A DNA stretch of 64,000 nucleotides from positions 5,208,001-5,272,000 of the forward strand of contig NZ_CP046175.1 of NCBI RefSeq assembly GCF_009708215.1, in the 5' to 3' direction. The position numbers and the translations under genes are program-made. Position 1 is the first letter of the stretch; the number at the start of each line of letters is the position of its first letter. The notes below the pieces were generated by a model. That model was not told the DNA's origin. It saw only the letters and a program-made list of their open reading frames with translations, and did not search any database. This document shows positions 8,435 to 17,889 of this stretch, piece by piece. Source of the DNA: Occultella kanbiaonis (GTDB taxonomy: Bacteria > Actinomycetota > Actinomycetes > Actinomycetales > Beutenbergiaceae).

Positions 8435-9016
8435 ATGGCAGCCATGATCTCCTCACTCGACGACCTCACCTGGCCGGTCCGGACGGAGCGGCTGACCATC
8501 AGGCCAGCCACCGCCGCGGATGCCCCGAGCGCCTGGGCGTACCGGCGCCTCGATGACGTGGCCCGCTGGATGACCACCCAGCACGCCGACGAGGCGGGCT
8601 TCACCGAGTCCTTCGTCGAACCGGGCCGCCTCGCCAGGACGCTCATGATCGAGCGTGACGGCCAGATCATCGGCGACCTGATGCTCGCCCCCGAGGACGC
8701 CTGGGCCCAGACCGAGGTGGCCGCCGACGCCAAGCAGATGCAGGCGGAGCTCGGCTGGAGCATGGACCCGGCCCACCAGGGCCACGGGTACGCCACCGAG
8801 GCCGTGACCGCGCTGATCCGGGTCTGCTTCGAGGGGCTCGGCCTGCGGCGGGTCGTCGCGCTCTGCTTCGCGGAGAACGCACCGTCCTGGCGGCTGATGG
8901 AACGGGTCGGGATGCGCCGCGAGAATCACAGCGTGCGCGACTCGTTGCACCGCACCGGCGGCTGGATGGACGGCTACGGCTACGCCCTGCTGGCCGAGGA
9001 GTGGCGGGCCCGATGA
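8435..9016 (+). CDS. GNAT family N-acetyltransferase (RimJ/RimL-like)
   Basis: A 193-residue acetyltransferase that begins RTERLTIRPATAADA, as in the RimJ/RimL group, and contains the acetyl-CoA loop region GWSMDPAHQGHGYATEAV and the terminal motif RRVVALCFAENAPSWRLMERVGM. The group acetylates protein N-termini, amino acids or drugs. An alternative ATG at 8444 (three codons downstream) is possible. It forms a tight cluster with the preceding hydrolase (11-base gap) and the following HIT gene (ATGA overlap). Confidence 0.9.
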   Translation: MAAMISSLDDLTWPVRTERLTIRPATAADAPSAWAYRRLDDVARWMTTQHADEAGFTESFVEPGRLARTLMIERDGQIIGDLMLAPEDAWAQTEVAADAKQMQAELGWSMDPAHQGHGYATEAVTALIRVCFEGLGLRRVVALCFAENAPSWRLMERVGMRRENHSVRDSLHRTGGWMDGYGYALLAEEWRAR

Positions 9017-9483
9017 GCCCCGTGGGGACCGGTGCGGACGGGCCCGCCGGTGCGCCCGAGGTCCCCGACTGCCTGTTCTGCCGCATCGTCGCCGGCACCG
9101 AGGACGCACAGGTGGTCGTCCGTACCCAGGACACGGTCGCGTTCCTCGACGTCCGTCCGCTGTTCAAGGGGCACACGCTCGTGGTCCCGGTCCGGCACGT
9201 GGTGACTCTGGCGGACCTCCCGACGGCGTTGGCCGAGCCGTTCCTGACGGCGGTGCAACGCGTCGCGGCCGCGGTGCCGACCGCGTTCGGCGCGCAGGGC
9301 ACGTTCGTGGCGATGAACAACGTGGTCAGCCAGTCCGTGCCGCACCTGCACGCCCATGTGGTGCCGCGCACGAAGGGCGACGGGCTGCGGGGGTTCTTCT
9401 GGCCCCGGACGAAGTACGCCGACGACGGCGACGCTGCGGCTCATGCGCAACGGTTGCGTGCGGCGGTGGCCGGCTCGGCCTGA
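9013..9483 (+). CDS. HIT family nucleotide-binding hydrolase
   Basis: About 156 residues with CLFCRIVAGTEDA at the N-terminus and the histidine triad S-V-P-H-L-H-A-H-V-V-P that names the family. HIT proteins hydrolyse or transfer nucleotidyl groups, for example AMP-lysine or Ap4A derivatives. I chose the ATG at 9013, which overlaps the preceding stop as ATGA; a GTG at 9001 would add four residues. The cysteine pair CxxC at the N-terminus is common in bacterial zinc-binding HIT proteins. Confidence 0.92.
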   Translation: MSPVGTGADGPAGAPEVPDCLFCRIVAGTEDAQVVVRTQDTVAFLDVRPLFKGHTLVVPVRHVVTLADLPTALAEPFLTAVQRVAAAVPTAFGAQGTFVAMNNVVSQSVPHLHAHVVPRTKGDGLRGFFWPRTKYADDGDAAAHAQRLRAAVAGSA

Positions 9484-9545
9484 GCCGAGCGGACGGCCCG
9501 GCGCGCGGAACCTCACCCACCAGGTTTCGATGCCAGACTCGTACG

Positions 9546-10346
9546 GTGACGAAGACCCTCCTACGACTGCTCGTGGCCCTCGGCGGCCTGGCCCTGCTGA
9601 CGGGCTGCCTGAAGATCGACGGCGACATCCGGATCAACGATGACGACACCGTCTCCGGGGAGGTCCTCGTGGCGTTCAGCACCGCGTGGGCGGTCTCCGA
9701 AGGTCAGGACCCTGAGGGCCTGGTCGACTCGATCGAGGAGGAGCTGGCCGCGGCGCCGGACTCCGGCGTGAGTGGGGAGCGCTACGACGACGGCGAGTTC
9801 GCCGGGGTGCGGATGACGCTGACCGATGTGCCGATCGAACGGGTCCGGTCCGCCACCTCCGATGCGCTCCGGATCGAACGGGTCGGCAGCACCTATGTGG
9901 TCACCGGTGACTTCTCCGAACTGGATCCCACGGTGCTCGGCGAGGAGGCCGGTGAGGTCCCGTGGTCCGTTCGCATGTCCGTGACGTTCCCCCGCGGGGT
10001 GACCGAGCACGACGGCACCCTCTCGGGCGATACCGTCACCTGGGAGCTGGGGCCGGGCACCACCTCGATGCACGCCGTCGGCCCCGCCCCCAGCACGCCG
10101 CTCCTGCAGAGGATCGGGTTCATCGTGCCGGCCCTCATCGTGATCATTGCGGCCGCGGTGCTCCTGACCTGGCTGAGCCGGCGCCGGCACCGGGCCGACG
10201 AGGCTGCCGGCCGCACCGCTGGGTTCCGGGCGCGCCGTGAGGCCGCGCGGGAACCGTCGAGCACAGACGTCGAGAGCATGCTCGGCGGGTCCGGCAAGAC
10301 CGACGCCAAGTCGAAACCGACGGTGGAACCCGACGCGCAGGACTAG
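9546..10346 (+). CDS. LppM-type membrane-anchored lipoprotein
   Basis: A 266-residue protein with a lipoprotein signal peptide: LLTGC places the lipidated cysteine at residue 21. The outer domain (about 25-180) resembles LppM of mycobacteria (GDIRINDDDTVSGEV...), followed by one membrane helix (about 189-210) and a basic cytoplasmic tail. Having both a lipid anchor and a C-terminal membrane helix is typical of the family. GTG at 9546 is the start; CAGACT lies 6 bases before the GTG, so translation may be leaderless. It converges on the flotillin gene across a strong terminator. Confidence 0.85.
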   Translation: MTKTLLRLLVALGGLALLTGCLKIDGDIRINDDDTVSGEVLVAFSTAWAVSEGQDPEGLVDSIEEELAAAPDSGVSGERYDDGEFAGVRMTLTDVPIERVRSATSDALRIERVGSTYVVTGDFSELDPTVLGEEAGEVPWSVRMSVTFPRGVTEHDGTLSGDTVTWELGPGTTSMHAVGPAPSTPLLQRIGFIVPALIVIIAAAVLLTWLSRRRHRADEAAGRTAGFRARREAAREPSSTDVESMLGGSGKTDAKSKPTVEPDAQD

Positions 10347-10357
10347 ACCGGGCCGGC

Positions 10358-10398
10358 ACGCGAAGGGCGGGCACCGTGATGGTGCCCGCCCTTCGCGT
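10358..10398. terminator. Bidirectional terminator between the lipoprotein and flotillin genes
   Basis: A perfect 18-bp stem with a 5-base loop (GTGAT), 12 bases after the lipoprotein stop and 24 bases before the flotillin stop. It is placed to end transcription from both convergent genes. Confidence 0.9.
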
Positions 10399-10421
10399 CA
10401 GCCGGTGACCGGTCGGGTCGA

Positions 10422-11978
10422 TCAGACGCCGTCGGTCTCCGCCGGAACCCGCCGGACGATGCCCCGTGCGGGCTCCTCGTCGGTCGGCTCCACGCCCTCC
10501 GGGGTGATCTTCACGGCGAACGACTCCAGCAGTGCGTTGATGTCGATCCCGGTGGTGTTCTTCAGCAGCTCCATGGTCTGCACCATGTTGTTCGTGACCT
10601 GCTTCGGCAGCGCGCCGGCGCCGTCGGTGGAGACCACCGTGAGCTTGTCGATGTTGGCCATCGGCGCGGCAACCTCGTGGGCGATCTGCGGGAGGACCTC
10701 CACCAGCATCTGCAGCACGGCGGCATCGTTGTACCGGGCGAACGCGTCGGCACGCTTGTCCATCGCCTCGGCCTCGGCGTGACCCTTGGCCAGGATCGCG
10801 GCCGCCTCGGCGTCACCCTCGGCGCGGGTCGCCTCGGCCTCGGCCACACGACGTGCCTTCTCGGCCGCACCGCGGTTCTGACCCTCGATCGCCTCGGCCT
10901 CGGCCAGCGCGGACCGGCGGGACTTCTCACCGACACCGACCAGGCGGGACTTCTCAGAGTCTGCCTCGGCGGCGGCGATCGCCGCGGCCTTGTTGGCCTC
11001 GGCCTCGAAGATCTCCGCGTTGCGGTTCGCCTCGGCGGCCGTCTCCACCCGGTACCGCTCGGCGTCGGCCGGCTTACGGACCTCGGTGTCGAGCTGGCGC
11101 TCCTTCAGCGCCGCCTGCCGCACGGCCACCTTCTCCTGCTCGGCGAGGATGGCCTGGTCCCGGTCGGCCTGGGCCAGCGGGCCCGCCGCGGCTGCCTGCG
11201 CCTGCGCGGCGTCGGTCTGGGAGCGGATCTCCGCCTGCTTCAGGGCCAGGGTCCGCTGCGCGATCGCGATCTCCTCCTCGGCCTTGAGCCGGGCCTGCTC
11301 GGCTGCCTGGCGGGCCTCGGCCTCGGCCACGGAGGCGATGCGTTGGAGTTTCGCGGACTCCGGGCGACCGAGGTCGGCGAGGTAGGAGCCGTCGTCGGTG
11401 ATGTCCTGGATCTGGAACGTGTCCAGCACCAGGCCCTGCCCGGTGAGGGAGGACTCGGCTTCGTCGGCGACCCGCTGTGCGAACGCCGCGCGGTCGCGGA
11501 TGATCTGTTCCACGGAGAGCGACCCGACGATCGACCGCAGCGAACCCGCGAGGGTCTCCTGCGTGAAGATGTCGATCTCGTTCTGCTGGCTCAGGAAGCG
11601 CTGCGCGCCGGCGCGGATGGAGTCCACGTTGCCGCCGACCTTGACGATCGCGACGCCGTCGAGGTTCAGCTTGATGCCCTGACCGGAGACCGCGCCCCGG
11701 ATCTGGACCATGATGCGGCGGCTGGACAGGTCGAGGGTGTGGATCCGCTGCACGAACGGCCACACGAACACACCGCCACCCATGACGACCTTCTGGCCGG
11801 ACAGGTCGGTGGAGATGACTCCGGTCTCGGGGTTCTTGACGGCCTTGCCCTTACGGCCGGTGACGATGAACGCCTGGTCCGGGCCGGCGACCTTGTACCG
11901 CGAGCTGATGAGTCCACCGATGAGCACGATCACCACCACGATGGCGATCACGAGCACGATTGGGGAGGCAAAGTCCAT
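10422..11978 (-). CDS. Flotillin-like membrane scaffold protein
   Basis: A 518-residue protein with one N-terminal membrane helix (about 6-25), an SPFH/band-7 domain (about 30-200) and a long Ala/Glu-rich coiled coil (about 215-420) with many E-A repeats, followed by a short hydrophilic tail. This is the architecture of FloT/YuaG, which organises membrane microdomains. The ATG at 11978 is preceded by GAAGGAAG. The NfeD-like gene lies 101 bases upstream on the same strand, the usual bacterial flotillin partner. Confidence 0.93.
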   Translation of the reverse strand: MDFASPIVLVIAIVVVIVLIGGLISSRYKVAGPDQAFIVTGRKGKAVKNPETGVISTDLSGQKVVMGGGVFVWPFVQRIHTLDLSSRRIMVQIRGAVSGQGIKLNLDGVAIVKVGGNVDSIRAGAQRFLSQQNEIDIFTQETLAGSLRSIVGSLSVEQIIRDRAAFAQRVADEAESSLTGQGLVLDTFQIQDITDDGSYLADLGRPESAKLQRIASVAEAEARQAAEQARLKAEEEIAIAQRTLALKQAEIRSQTDAAQAQAAAAGPLAQADRDQAILAEQEKVAVRQAALKERQLDTEVRKPADAERYRVETAAEANRNAEIFEAEANKAAAIAAAEADSEKSRLVGVGEKSRRSALAEAEAIEGQNRGAAEKARRVAEAEATRAEGDAEAAAILAKGHAEAEAMDKRADAFARYNDAAVLQMLVEVLPQIAHEVAAPMANIDKLTVVSTDGAGALPKQVTNNMVQTMELLKNTTGIDINALLESFAVKITPEGVEPTDEEPARGIVRRVPAETDGV

Positions 11979-12079
11979 GCGAATCTTCCTTCAGGTCGTC
12001 TGGCGTGGGCCCGGCGCGTCTGTTCGCCCGGCCCGATGGATGTACTGGTCGGAACTACGTTGTGCTGGGGTGCTGCGGC

Positions 12080-12595
12080 CTACGGATACGGGTAGGGGTT
12101 GGTGGGCAGGTCCGCCTCGACCATCACGGCGGTCGCGGAGAGCACGGCGGTGATGGTGACCGCGGCCCCGGACTGGACCGGACCGGGTGCCCGGGCGTTC
12201 AGGCGGGTGATGTGACCGGCGACCACCAGCGTGATCTCCCCGTAGCCACCCTCCGGGATCGCGGTGACCACGGACGCCTTCGAACCCACCAGGTCACCCG
12301 TGCGGACGTTCGCCTCGTCGCCGCCCTCCCTGAGTTTGAGCGTCGCCCAACCCGTCAACGACCCGACGATTCCTCCCGCGAGCAGACCGAACACGATCGA
12401 GAGCCCCACCGAATCCGTCAGGCTGAGCGTGAGCGCACCGGCGAACCCGAACACGCCGAGGAACCCGGCCAACGCCGCCCCGGAGAACAGGTCCCCCCCG
12501 ATCCCGTCGAAGAGCCCGTCGAGAACCTCGCCGAGCAGGAGCGAGACCACTAGCAGGGCAATACCGATCCCGCCGATGATCAGGAATACGAGCAT
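12080..12595 (-). CDS. NfeD-like membrane protein (flotillin partner)
   Basis: A 171-residue protein with about three membrane helices in residues 1-90 and a C-terminal beta-rich OB-fold-like domain (about 95-165: GDLVGSKASVVTAIPEGGYGEITLVVAGH). This is the short NfeD/YuaF-like form that acts with flotillin in the membrane. The low-complexity ending TNPYPYP is unusual. A possible -10 hexamer TAAACT lies at 12640-12635 on the minus strand. Confidence 0.82.
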   Translation of the reverse strand: MLVFLIIGGIGIALLVVSLLLGEVLDGLFDGIGGDLFSGAALAGFLGVFGFAGALTLSLTDSVGLSIVFGLLAGGIVGSLTGWATLKLREGGDEANVRTGDLVGSKASVVTAIPEGGYGEITLVVAGHITRLNARAPGPVQSGAAVTITAVLSATAVMVEADLPTNPYPYP

Positions 12596-12675
12596 GTGCG
12601 CTGCCTTGCTGGTGAGGACGGATGTTTTGTCCGGAGTTTACCAATCAATTGGAAACGCTCGGGCGTCTGGGGATG

Positions 12676-12687
12676 GGCAGTACTGCC
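12676..12687. promoter_or_regulatory. Palindrome GGCAGTACTGCC upstream of nfeD-flotillin
   Basis: A perfect 12-bp palindrome in the 123-base gap between the NfeD-like gene and the amidase stop, about 50 bases upstream of the expected NfeD transcription start. The same 12 bases recur at 62858-62869 within a promoter, which makes a regulator site plausible. Confidence 0.4.
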
Positions 12688-12718
12688 GGACGGCGGAGCG
12701 GGCGTTCGCCCATTCGGC

Positions 12719-14161
12719 TCAGCCGGTCGGGGGCCGGCGATCGAGCCACGGTTCGGCACGCTCGATCGTGGCCGCGAGCGCGAGCAGCAGGTCCTCGCGC
12801 CCGGTGCGGGCACCGAGCATGACGCCGAACGGCAGCACCGGTCCGTCCGGCTCCGCCGGTGCCCAGTGCAGCGGCACCGAGATCGCCGGCGCCCCGATGA
12901 TGTTCCAGGTGCTCGTCCATGGGGTGAACGCCATCTGGGCCTCGAAGTCGGCGGCGGGGTCGTCGTCGTTTCGGGAGGTTCCCATCGGTTCGGCCGGCTG
13001 GGCCAGGGACGGCATCAGGATCACGTCGAACTCGGCCCAGGCGCGGGCTGCGTCGCGGGTGAGCTGCTGGCCGGCGCTGACCGCGTTCGCGTAGGTGATG
13101 CCACTGACCCCGCGGCCGCGCTCGCGCATCCAGCGGCTCAGCGGGACGAGCAGGTGTTCCCGCTCGGGCGGGATCGGTGCGCTCGCCGCGAGCACCGACC
13201 ACAGGTCCCGGAACGGATCCCACTTCTCGGCGGGGAACGGCACGGGCGCGGTGTCCACGTGATGCCCGAGGCCCTCCAGGACCCGGACGGCGTGGTCGAC
13301 GGCGCGGATCGCCTCGGCGTGCACCGGCGCGTCCGGGGCGATGATCGGCTGGGTGAGGACGCCGATCCGGAGGGCGCCCGGGTCCGCCTCGCACGCGGCG
13401 AGGAAGCCGGCGTCGGGCCGTGGCAGGGAGTAGGTGTCGCCGGGCCAGCCGACGGCGAGCACGTCGAGCGCCGCGGCGGTGTCGCGGACGTCCCGGGTCA
13501 GCACCCCGAACGCCGCCAGGCCCGGGCCGGGCACGCCGTACGGTCCGGTGCTGATCCGGCCCCGGCTGGGCTTCAACCCGACCAGCCCGCACGCCGCCGC
13601 CGGAATACGGATCGAGCCACCGCCGTCGGACCCTTGGGCGATCGGCACGATCCGGGAGGCGACGGCCGCGGCCGCCCCGCCGGACGATCCGCCCGCGGAG
13701 CGGGTCAGGTCCCACGGGGTGCGCGCGGGCGGCGCGATGTCCGGCTGGGTGTAGCTGGGCAGGCCGATCTCCGGGGTGTTGGTCTTGCCGACCATGACCG
13801 TGCCGGCCTCGCGCAGCCGGATCACGACGCCGTCGTCGACGTCCGGCACGTACCCGGCGAGCGCGGCGCTGCCGAAGCTGGTCGGCACCCCGGCCACCAG
13901 GTTCAGGTCCTTGATCGGGCAGGGCACCCCGAGCAGCGGCGGCAGCGCGCCGGGATCGTCGCGGCGGGCGGCCAGGAGGCTCTGCGCGGCGACGGCCTGC
14001 TCGCGAGCGAGGTCGGGCGTGCGGGTGATGAACGCCCCGACCGTCTCGTCGAGGGCGGCCATCCGGTCCAGAGTGTGGTCGAGGACCTCGGTCGGCGACG
14101 CCTGCCCGGACCGGATCGCGGCGGCCAGTTCGAGTGCGGTCAGATCATGCAGGTCGGCCAT
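12719..14161 (-). CDS. Amidase (amidase-signature family)
   Basis: A 480-residue hydrolase with the complete Ser-cisSer-Lys triad of the amidase-signature family: Lys84 in PIKDLN, Ser159 in GGSSGG and Ser183 in GSDGGGSIRIP. The spacings (75 and 24 residues) equal those of the family reference enzymes. It hydrolyses carboxamides in the cytoplasm; nothing nearby points to GatCAB, so the substrate is open. The ATG at 14161 begins MADLHDLTALELAAAIRSG as expected for the family. It is followed downstream by the NfeD-like gene. Confidence 0.92.
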   Translation of the reverse strand: MADLHDLTALELAAAIRSGQASPTEVLDHTLDRMAALDETVGAFITRTPDLAREQAVAAQSLLAARRDDPGALPPLLGVPCPIKDLNLVAGVPTSFGSAALAGYVPDVDDGVVIRLREAGTVMVGKTNTPEIGLPSYTQPDIAPPARTPWDLTRSAGGSSGGAAAAVASRIVPIAQGSDGGGSIRIPAAACGLVGLKPSRGRISTGPYGVPGPGLAAFGVLTRDVRDTAAALDVLAVGWPGDTYSLPRPDAGFLAACEADPGALRIGVLTQPIIAPDAPVHAEAIRAVDHAVRVLEGLGHHVDTAPVPFPAEKWDPFRDLWSVLAASAPIPPEREHLLVPLSRWMRERGRGVSGITYANAVSAGQQLTRDAARAWAEFDVILMPSLAQPAEPMGTSRNDDDPAADFEAQMAFTPWTSTWNIIGAPAISVPLHWAPAEPDGPVLPFGVMLGARTGREDLLLALAATIERAEPWLDRRPPTG

Positions 14162-14185
14162 ATGAGCGAGCGTATCGGCGGACCT

Positions 14186-14557
14186 CTAGTACGGCGGGTA
14201 CCCGCCCGGCGGCGGGCCGGGGTGGTCCGCCTGGGTGCCGTAGACCCGGCGGGCCTGCGCCCGGACGGCCCACATGATGCTCCCGCCGATGGTCAGGCCG
14301 AGCCCGGTCAGCCCGAGCAGGATGGCCGCCGGGATCGCGAACGCCGCGCCGGAGATGCCGAGCCACCAGTAGAACTCGGTGTCGACATCGGCCGAGAGCC
14401 GGGTGAAGGCCCAGATCATGAACGCCACGATCACGACCGTGAGCACCAGGCAGCCGACCCCGATGAAGGTGACCACCTTCGGGCCCGTGGTCGAGGTGTT
14501 CACCGGCAGCGGGCGGTAGGGCTCCGGGGTGTACGGGCCCTGCCACGGCTGCGTCAT
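14186..14557 (-). CDS. Small membrane protein, paralogue of the next upstream gene
   Basis: A 123-residue protein with a Pro-rich cytoplasmic N-terminus, two membrane helices (about 28-52 and 68-92) and a Pro/Gly/Tyr-rich tail (GPPPGGYPPY). I do not recognise a named family. The stretch STTGPKVVTFIGVGCLV aligns with [17 protein letters not shown] in the protein encoded at 14701-15369, so the two are tandem paralogues. It ends 25 bases before the amidase start on the same strand. Confidence 0.75.
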   Translation of the reverse strand: MTQPWQGPYTPEPYRPLPVNTSTTGPKVVTFIGVGCLVLTVVIVAFMIWAFTRLSADVDTEFYWWLGISGAAFAIPAAILLGLTGLGLTIGGSIMWAVRAQARRVYGTQADHPGPPPGGYPPY

Positions 14558-14700
14558 GGGCCGAACCTACCCGGCGGATCGGGGCGGTGCACGGATGGGC
14601 GAGGTCGGCTCCGACCGTTGGACCGACTCGACGAGCGTGCGAGTCTGCGGCGGATCGTGCCGTTGGACCGCGCGAGGACTCCCTCGGCGAGGCTGACCGG

Positions 14701-15369
14701 CTACCGGCCGCCCTGGAGCTGCCGGCGTGCGACCGCGCGCCGGTACCACCAGACGCCGCCGCAGATGCTCATCACGACGCCGAGCGCGCCAAGGCAGATC
14801 GCGACCGGGATCGCGAGCGCGGCGAAGACGACCTGGCCGAGGCCGTCCTGGTCACTGGTGGTGGGTTGCACGAGCACGGTGGCCGCGGAGCCGTCGGTGG
14901 TCGCGGGTACCTCGATCCGGTACTCGCCCGCGGCGGTCGGGTCGAAGAGGCCGATCAGGTGGGCGGTCGTGCCGTCCTCGCTCACGTCGCTGCCGCCATC
15001 GGGTACCAGGACCTCGATGGCCTGACCGGTCGAGGCGTGGACGATGATCTCACCGTCCAGTCCGGGCATCGGAGCACCCGTGGGATAGGCGAGGTAGACC
15101 CGTTGCCGATCGGTCGTGGTCACGTCCACGAGCCCTTCACCGGGCGCGTCGACCGCGAGCGTGACGGTCGGCCCCGGGGACCCGTCGGTGGACAACACCG
15201 CCTGGTTCCAGGTGAAGGCGAAGACCACGAAACACACCAGCGCGATCACGATCGCGAGGCAGCCGAGCCCAGCGAAGGTGAGGATCTTCGGCCCCTTGGT
15301 CGAGGTCCTCACGGTGGGCGCCCGGAGGGGTTCGTACCCGCCCGGCCCGCCGGCCCCCTGCAGCGTCAT
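14701..15369 (-). CDS. Membrane protein with an extracytoplasmic beta-rich domain, paralogue pair
   Basis: A 222-residue protein with a membrane helix near the N-terminus (about 28-52), an outer domain of about 120 residues rich in Val/Thr/Asp ([20 protein letters not shown]...), and a second helix (about 175-205). The N-terminal core matches the neighbouring 123-residue protein, which lacks the outer domain. Function unknown; the outer domain could bind a ligand or the cell wall. It is divergent from tdh with a 76-base gap between start codons. Confidence 0.75.
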   Translation of the reverse strand: MTLQGAGGPGGYEPLRAPTVRTSTKGPKILTFAGLGCLAIVIALVCFVVFAFTWNQAVLSTDGSPGPTVTLAVDAPGEGLVDVTTTDRQRVYLAYPTGAPMPGLDGEIIVHASTGQAIEVLVPDGGSDVSEDGTTAHLIGLFDPTAAGEYRIEVPATTDGSAATVLVQPTTSDQDGLGQVVFAALAIPVAICLGALGVVMSICGGVWWYRRAVARRQLQGGR

Positions 15370-15445
15370 GCGCCGAACCTATCGGACCTCGCTCCCCTGT
15401 TACCGTTCCACCATCCGAGACGAGAACCGAAAGGGATCGGTGCAG

Positions 15446-16498
15446 ATGAAGGCACTGCTCAAGGCCGGCCCACGCGCGGGCCTGGACCTGGTCGACGCAC
15501 CCGAGCCCGAGCCCGACTCACGGGACGTGAAGATCCGGGTGCTGACCACCGGGATCTGTGGCACCGACCTGCACATCCTGAACTGGGACGCCTGGGCCGC
15601 CGGCGCCGTCTCCGCGCCACTGATCCCGGGCCACGAGTTCTACGGAGAGGTGGTCGAGGTCGGTGCCGAGGTGCGTGAGGTCCGCCCCGGCGACCGGGTG
15701 TCCGGCGAGGGTCACGTGGTGTGCGGGATCTGTCGCAACTGCCGAGCCGGTCGGCGCCAGCTCTGCATCCACACCGCCAGCGTCGGGGTCCAGCGCAACG
15801 GGGCGTTCGCCCAGTACGTGGTGATCCCAGAGGAGAACGTCTGGGTGCACCCGGGACCCGACGTGATCGGCCCGGACCTCGGCGCGATCTTCGACCCGTT
15901 CGGCAATGCCGTGCACACCGCCCTGAAGTTCTCGGTGGTCGGCGAGGACGTGCTGATCACCGGCGCCGGGCCGATCGGGCTGATGGCGGCGGCCGTGGTC
16001 CGGCACGTCGGGGCCCGGTACATCGCAATCACCGACGTGTCCGAGGCACGCCTGGAACTGGCCCGGCACATGGGCGTCGACCTGGCCCTGAACGTGGCCA
16101 CCACGCCGATCGCCGACGCCCAGCGCCAGCTGCGCCTGAAGGAGGGTTTCGACGTCGGCCTGGAGATGTCCGGGCACGCCGCGGCCCTGCCGGAGATGAT
16201 CAGGAACATGAACCACGGTGGCCGGATCGCCATGCTCGGGCTGCCGAGCACCCCGATCGACATCGACTGGTCCATCGTGGTCACCCACATGCTCACCCTC
16301 CAGGGCATCTACGGCCGGGAGATGTTCGAGACGTGGAACACGATGGCCGCGATGCTCTCCTCGAGCCCGTGGCTGCACAACGCGATCTCGAGCGTGATCA
16401 CCGACCGGCTGCCCGCCACCCGGTGGGAGCACGGCTTCGAGGTCGCCGCCGGCGGCACGTCGGGCAAGGTCGTGCTCGACTGGACCGTGTTCGACTAG
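15446..16498 (+). CDS. tdh: L-threonine 3-dehydrogenase
   Basis: A 350-residue medium-chain zinc dehydrogenase that oxidises L-threonine to 2-amino-3-ketobutyrate with NAD+. Residues match E. coli Tdh position for position: catalytic zinc ligands Cys38, His63, Glu64 and structural zinc cysteines 93, 96, 99 and 107. [13 protein letters not shown] and the NAD-binding [10 protein letters not shown] are also present. The ATG at 15446 follows AAAGGGATCGG. The kbl gene follows after 40 bases, so the pair forms the threonine-to-glycine pathway. Confidence 0.97.
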   Translation: MKALLKAGPRAGLDLVDAPEPEPDSRDVKIRVLTTGICGTDLHILNWDAWAAGAVSAPLIPGHEFYGEVVEVGAEVREVRPGDRVSGEGHVVCGICRNCRAGRRQLCIHTASVGVQRNGAFAQYVVIPEENVWVHPGPDVIGPDLGAIFDPFGNAVHTALKFSVVGEDVLITGAGPIGLMAAAVVRHVGARYIAITDVSEARLELARHMGVDLALNVATTPIADAQRQLRLKEGFDVGLEMSGHAAALPEMIRNMNHGGRIAMLGLPSTPIDIDWSIVVTHMLTLQGIYGREMFETWNTMAAMLSSSPWLHNAISSVITDRLPATRWEHGFEVAAGGTSGKVVLDWTVFD

Positions 16499-16538
16499 AC
16501 ACCCTCGCACGCACAGACACTTCCAGGTAGGAGGAACC

Positions 16539-17744
16539 ATGTTCACGTTCGCCAGCGACCTGGCCGGCGAGCTCGCCGAGCTCCGTGAGGCCGGCCTGTA
16601 CAAGCAGGAGCGGGAGATCACCAGCCCGCAGTCCGCACACATCAGCGCCGCGGCCGGTGGACCGCCGCGCGAGGTGCTGAACTTCTGCGCGAACAACTAC
16701 CTGGGCCTGGCCGACCACCCGGCGATCATCGCCGCCGCGAAGCGGGCCCTGGACGATCGCGGCTTCGGGATGGCCTCCGTGCGGTTCATCTGCGGCACCC
16801 AGGACACCCACCTCACCCTGGAGCGCCGGGTCTCGGAGTTCCTCGGCACCGACGCCACGATCCTGTTCTCGTCCTGCTTCGACGCCAACGGCGGCGTGTT
16901 CGAGTCCCTCTTCGGGCCGCAGGACGCGATCATCTCCGACGAGCTGAACCACGCCTCGATCATCGACGGGATCCGGCTGTCCAAGGCGGCCCGGTACCGC
17001 TACCGCAACCGTGACATGGCCGACCTCGAGGCCCAGCTCCGGGCGGCCACGTCCCAGGGCGACGGCGGAGCGCGCCGGACGATCATCGTCACCGACGGCG
17101 TCTTCTCCATGGACGGCTACCTCGCGCCGCTCGCCGCCATCTGCGACCTCGCCGACACCTACGGCGCACTGGTCATGGTCGACGACTCCCACGCCGTCGG
17201 GTTCATGGGCGCCACCGGCGCCGGCACCCCCGAGCACGCGGGCGTGGGAGGGCGGATCGACATCTACACCGGCACGTTCGGCAAGGCCCTCGGCGGTGCG
17301 TCCGGCGGGTACGTCTCCGGCCGCGCCGAGATCGTGGACCTGCTCCGCCAGCGGGCCCGCCCGTACCTGTTCTCGAACTCGCTGGCGCCGTCGATCGTGG
17401 CTGCGACGTTGCGCGCACTGGACCTGGTGGCGGGCAGCGCGGACCTGCGGACGCGCCTGTTCGCCAACGCCGAGGCGTTCCGGCGCCGGATGACCGACGA
17501 GGGCTTCGACCTGCTCGACGGCGAGCACCCGATCGTGCCCGTGATGTTCGGCGACGCCGTGCTCGCCTCCAGGGTCGCCGCCCTGATGCTCGACCACGGC
17601 GTCTACGTCACGGCGTTCAGCTTCCCGGTGGTGCCGCGCGGGAAGGCCCGGATCCGCGTCCAGCTCTCCGCGGCGCACAGCCCCGAGGACGTCGAGACCT
17701 GTGTGGCCGCGTTCGTGGCCGCCCGCGCCGACGCGACCGCCTGA
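16539..17744 (+). CDS. kbl: Glycine C-acetyltransferase (2-amino-3-ketobutyrate CoA ligase)
   Basis: A 401-residue PLP enzyme of the alpha-oxoamine synthase family that cleaves 2-amino-3-ketobutyrate with CoA to glycine and acetyl-CoA. Seen are [14 protein letters not shown], the cofactor aspartate in [10 protein letters not shown] (about 213-222) and the PLP lysine Lys249 in [24 protein letters not shown] precedes the ATG. Together with tdh it degrades threonine. Confidence 0.97.
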   Translation: MFTFASDLAGELAELREAGLYKQEREITSPQSAHISAAAGGPPREVLNFCANNYLGLADHPAIIAAAKRALDDRGFGMASVRFICGTQDTHLTLERRVSEFLGTDATILFSSCFDANGGVFESLFGPQDAIISDELNHASIIDGIRLSKAARYRYRNRDMADLEAQLRAATSQGDGGARRTIIVTDGVFSMDGYLAPLAAICDLADTYGALVMVDDSHAVGFMGATGAGTPEHAGVGGRIDIYTGTFGKALGGASGGYVSGRAEIVDLLRQRARPYLFSNSLAPSIVAATLRALDLVAGSADLRTRLFANAEAFRRRMTDEGFDLLDGEHPIVPVMFGDAVLASRVAALMLDHGVYVTAFSFPVVPRGKARIRVQLSAAHSPEDVETCVAAFVAARADATA

Positions 17745-17797
17745 CCCCAGCCCCGGCACCCGGGACCGTGATCGCCGCCCCCGGCCCCCGCGGTGCT

Positions 17798-17889
17798 CGT
17801 GAGGAAGTACCTCACGCCCGACGTAGACGGGTCAGCGGCACTGGCTCAGGAGCGAGGTTCTGCTTCACCGCGGGAGGTACTTCCTCACG
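17798..17889. repeat. Pair of inverted palindromic repeats between kbl and the sigma factor gene
   Basis: CGTGAGGAAGTACCTC (17798-17813) and GAGGTACTTCCTCACG (17874-17889) are perfect 16-bp inverted copies 60 bases apart. Each copy is itself nearly palindromic (GTGAGG-N5-CCTCAC). The right copy covers the sigma-factor stop codon (17885-17887). The layout allows a long stem-loop terminator for both convergent genes, or two protein sites. Confidence 0.7.

Noticed and set aside
7450-8796. Upstream extension of the GAF regulator frame
   Set aside because: It is antisense to the alpha/beta hydrolase and acetyltransferase genes, and a good start with GGGGAG exists at 7449.
10677-12095. 472-codon plus-strand frame opposite the flotillin gene
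   Set aside because: Long because the flotillin coding strand has biased codons. The flotillin reading has a clear domain layout and start; this one has none.
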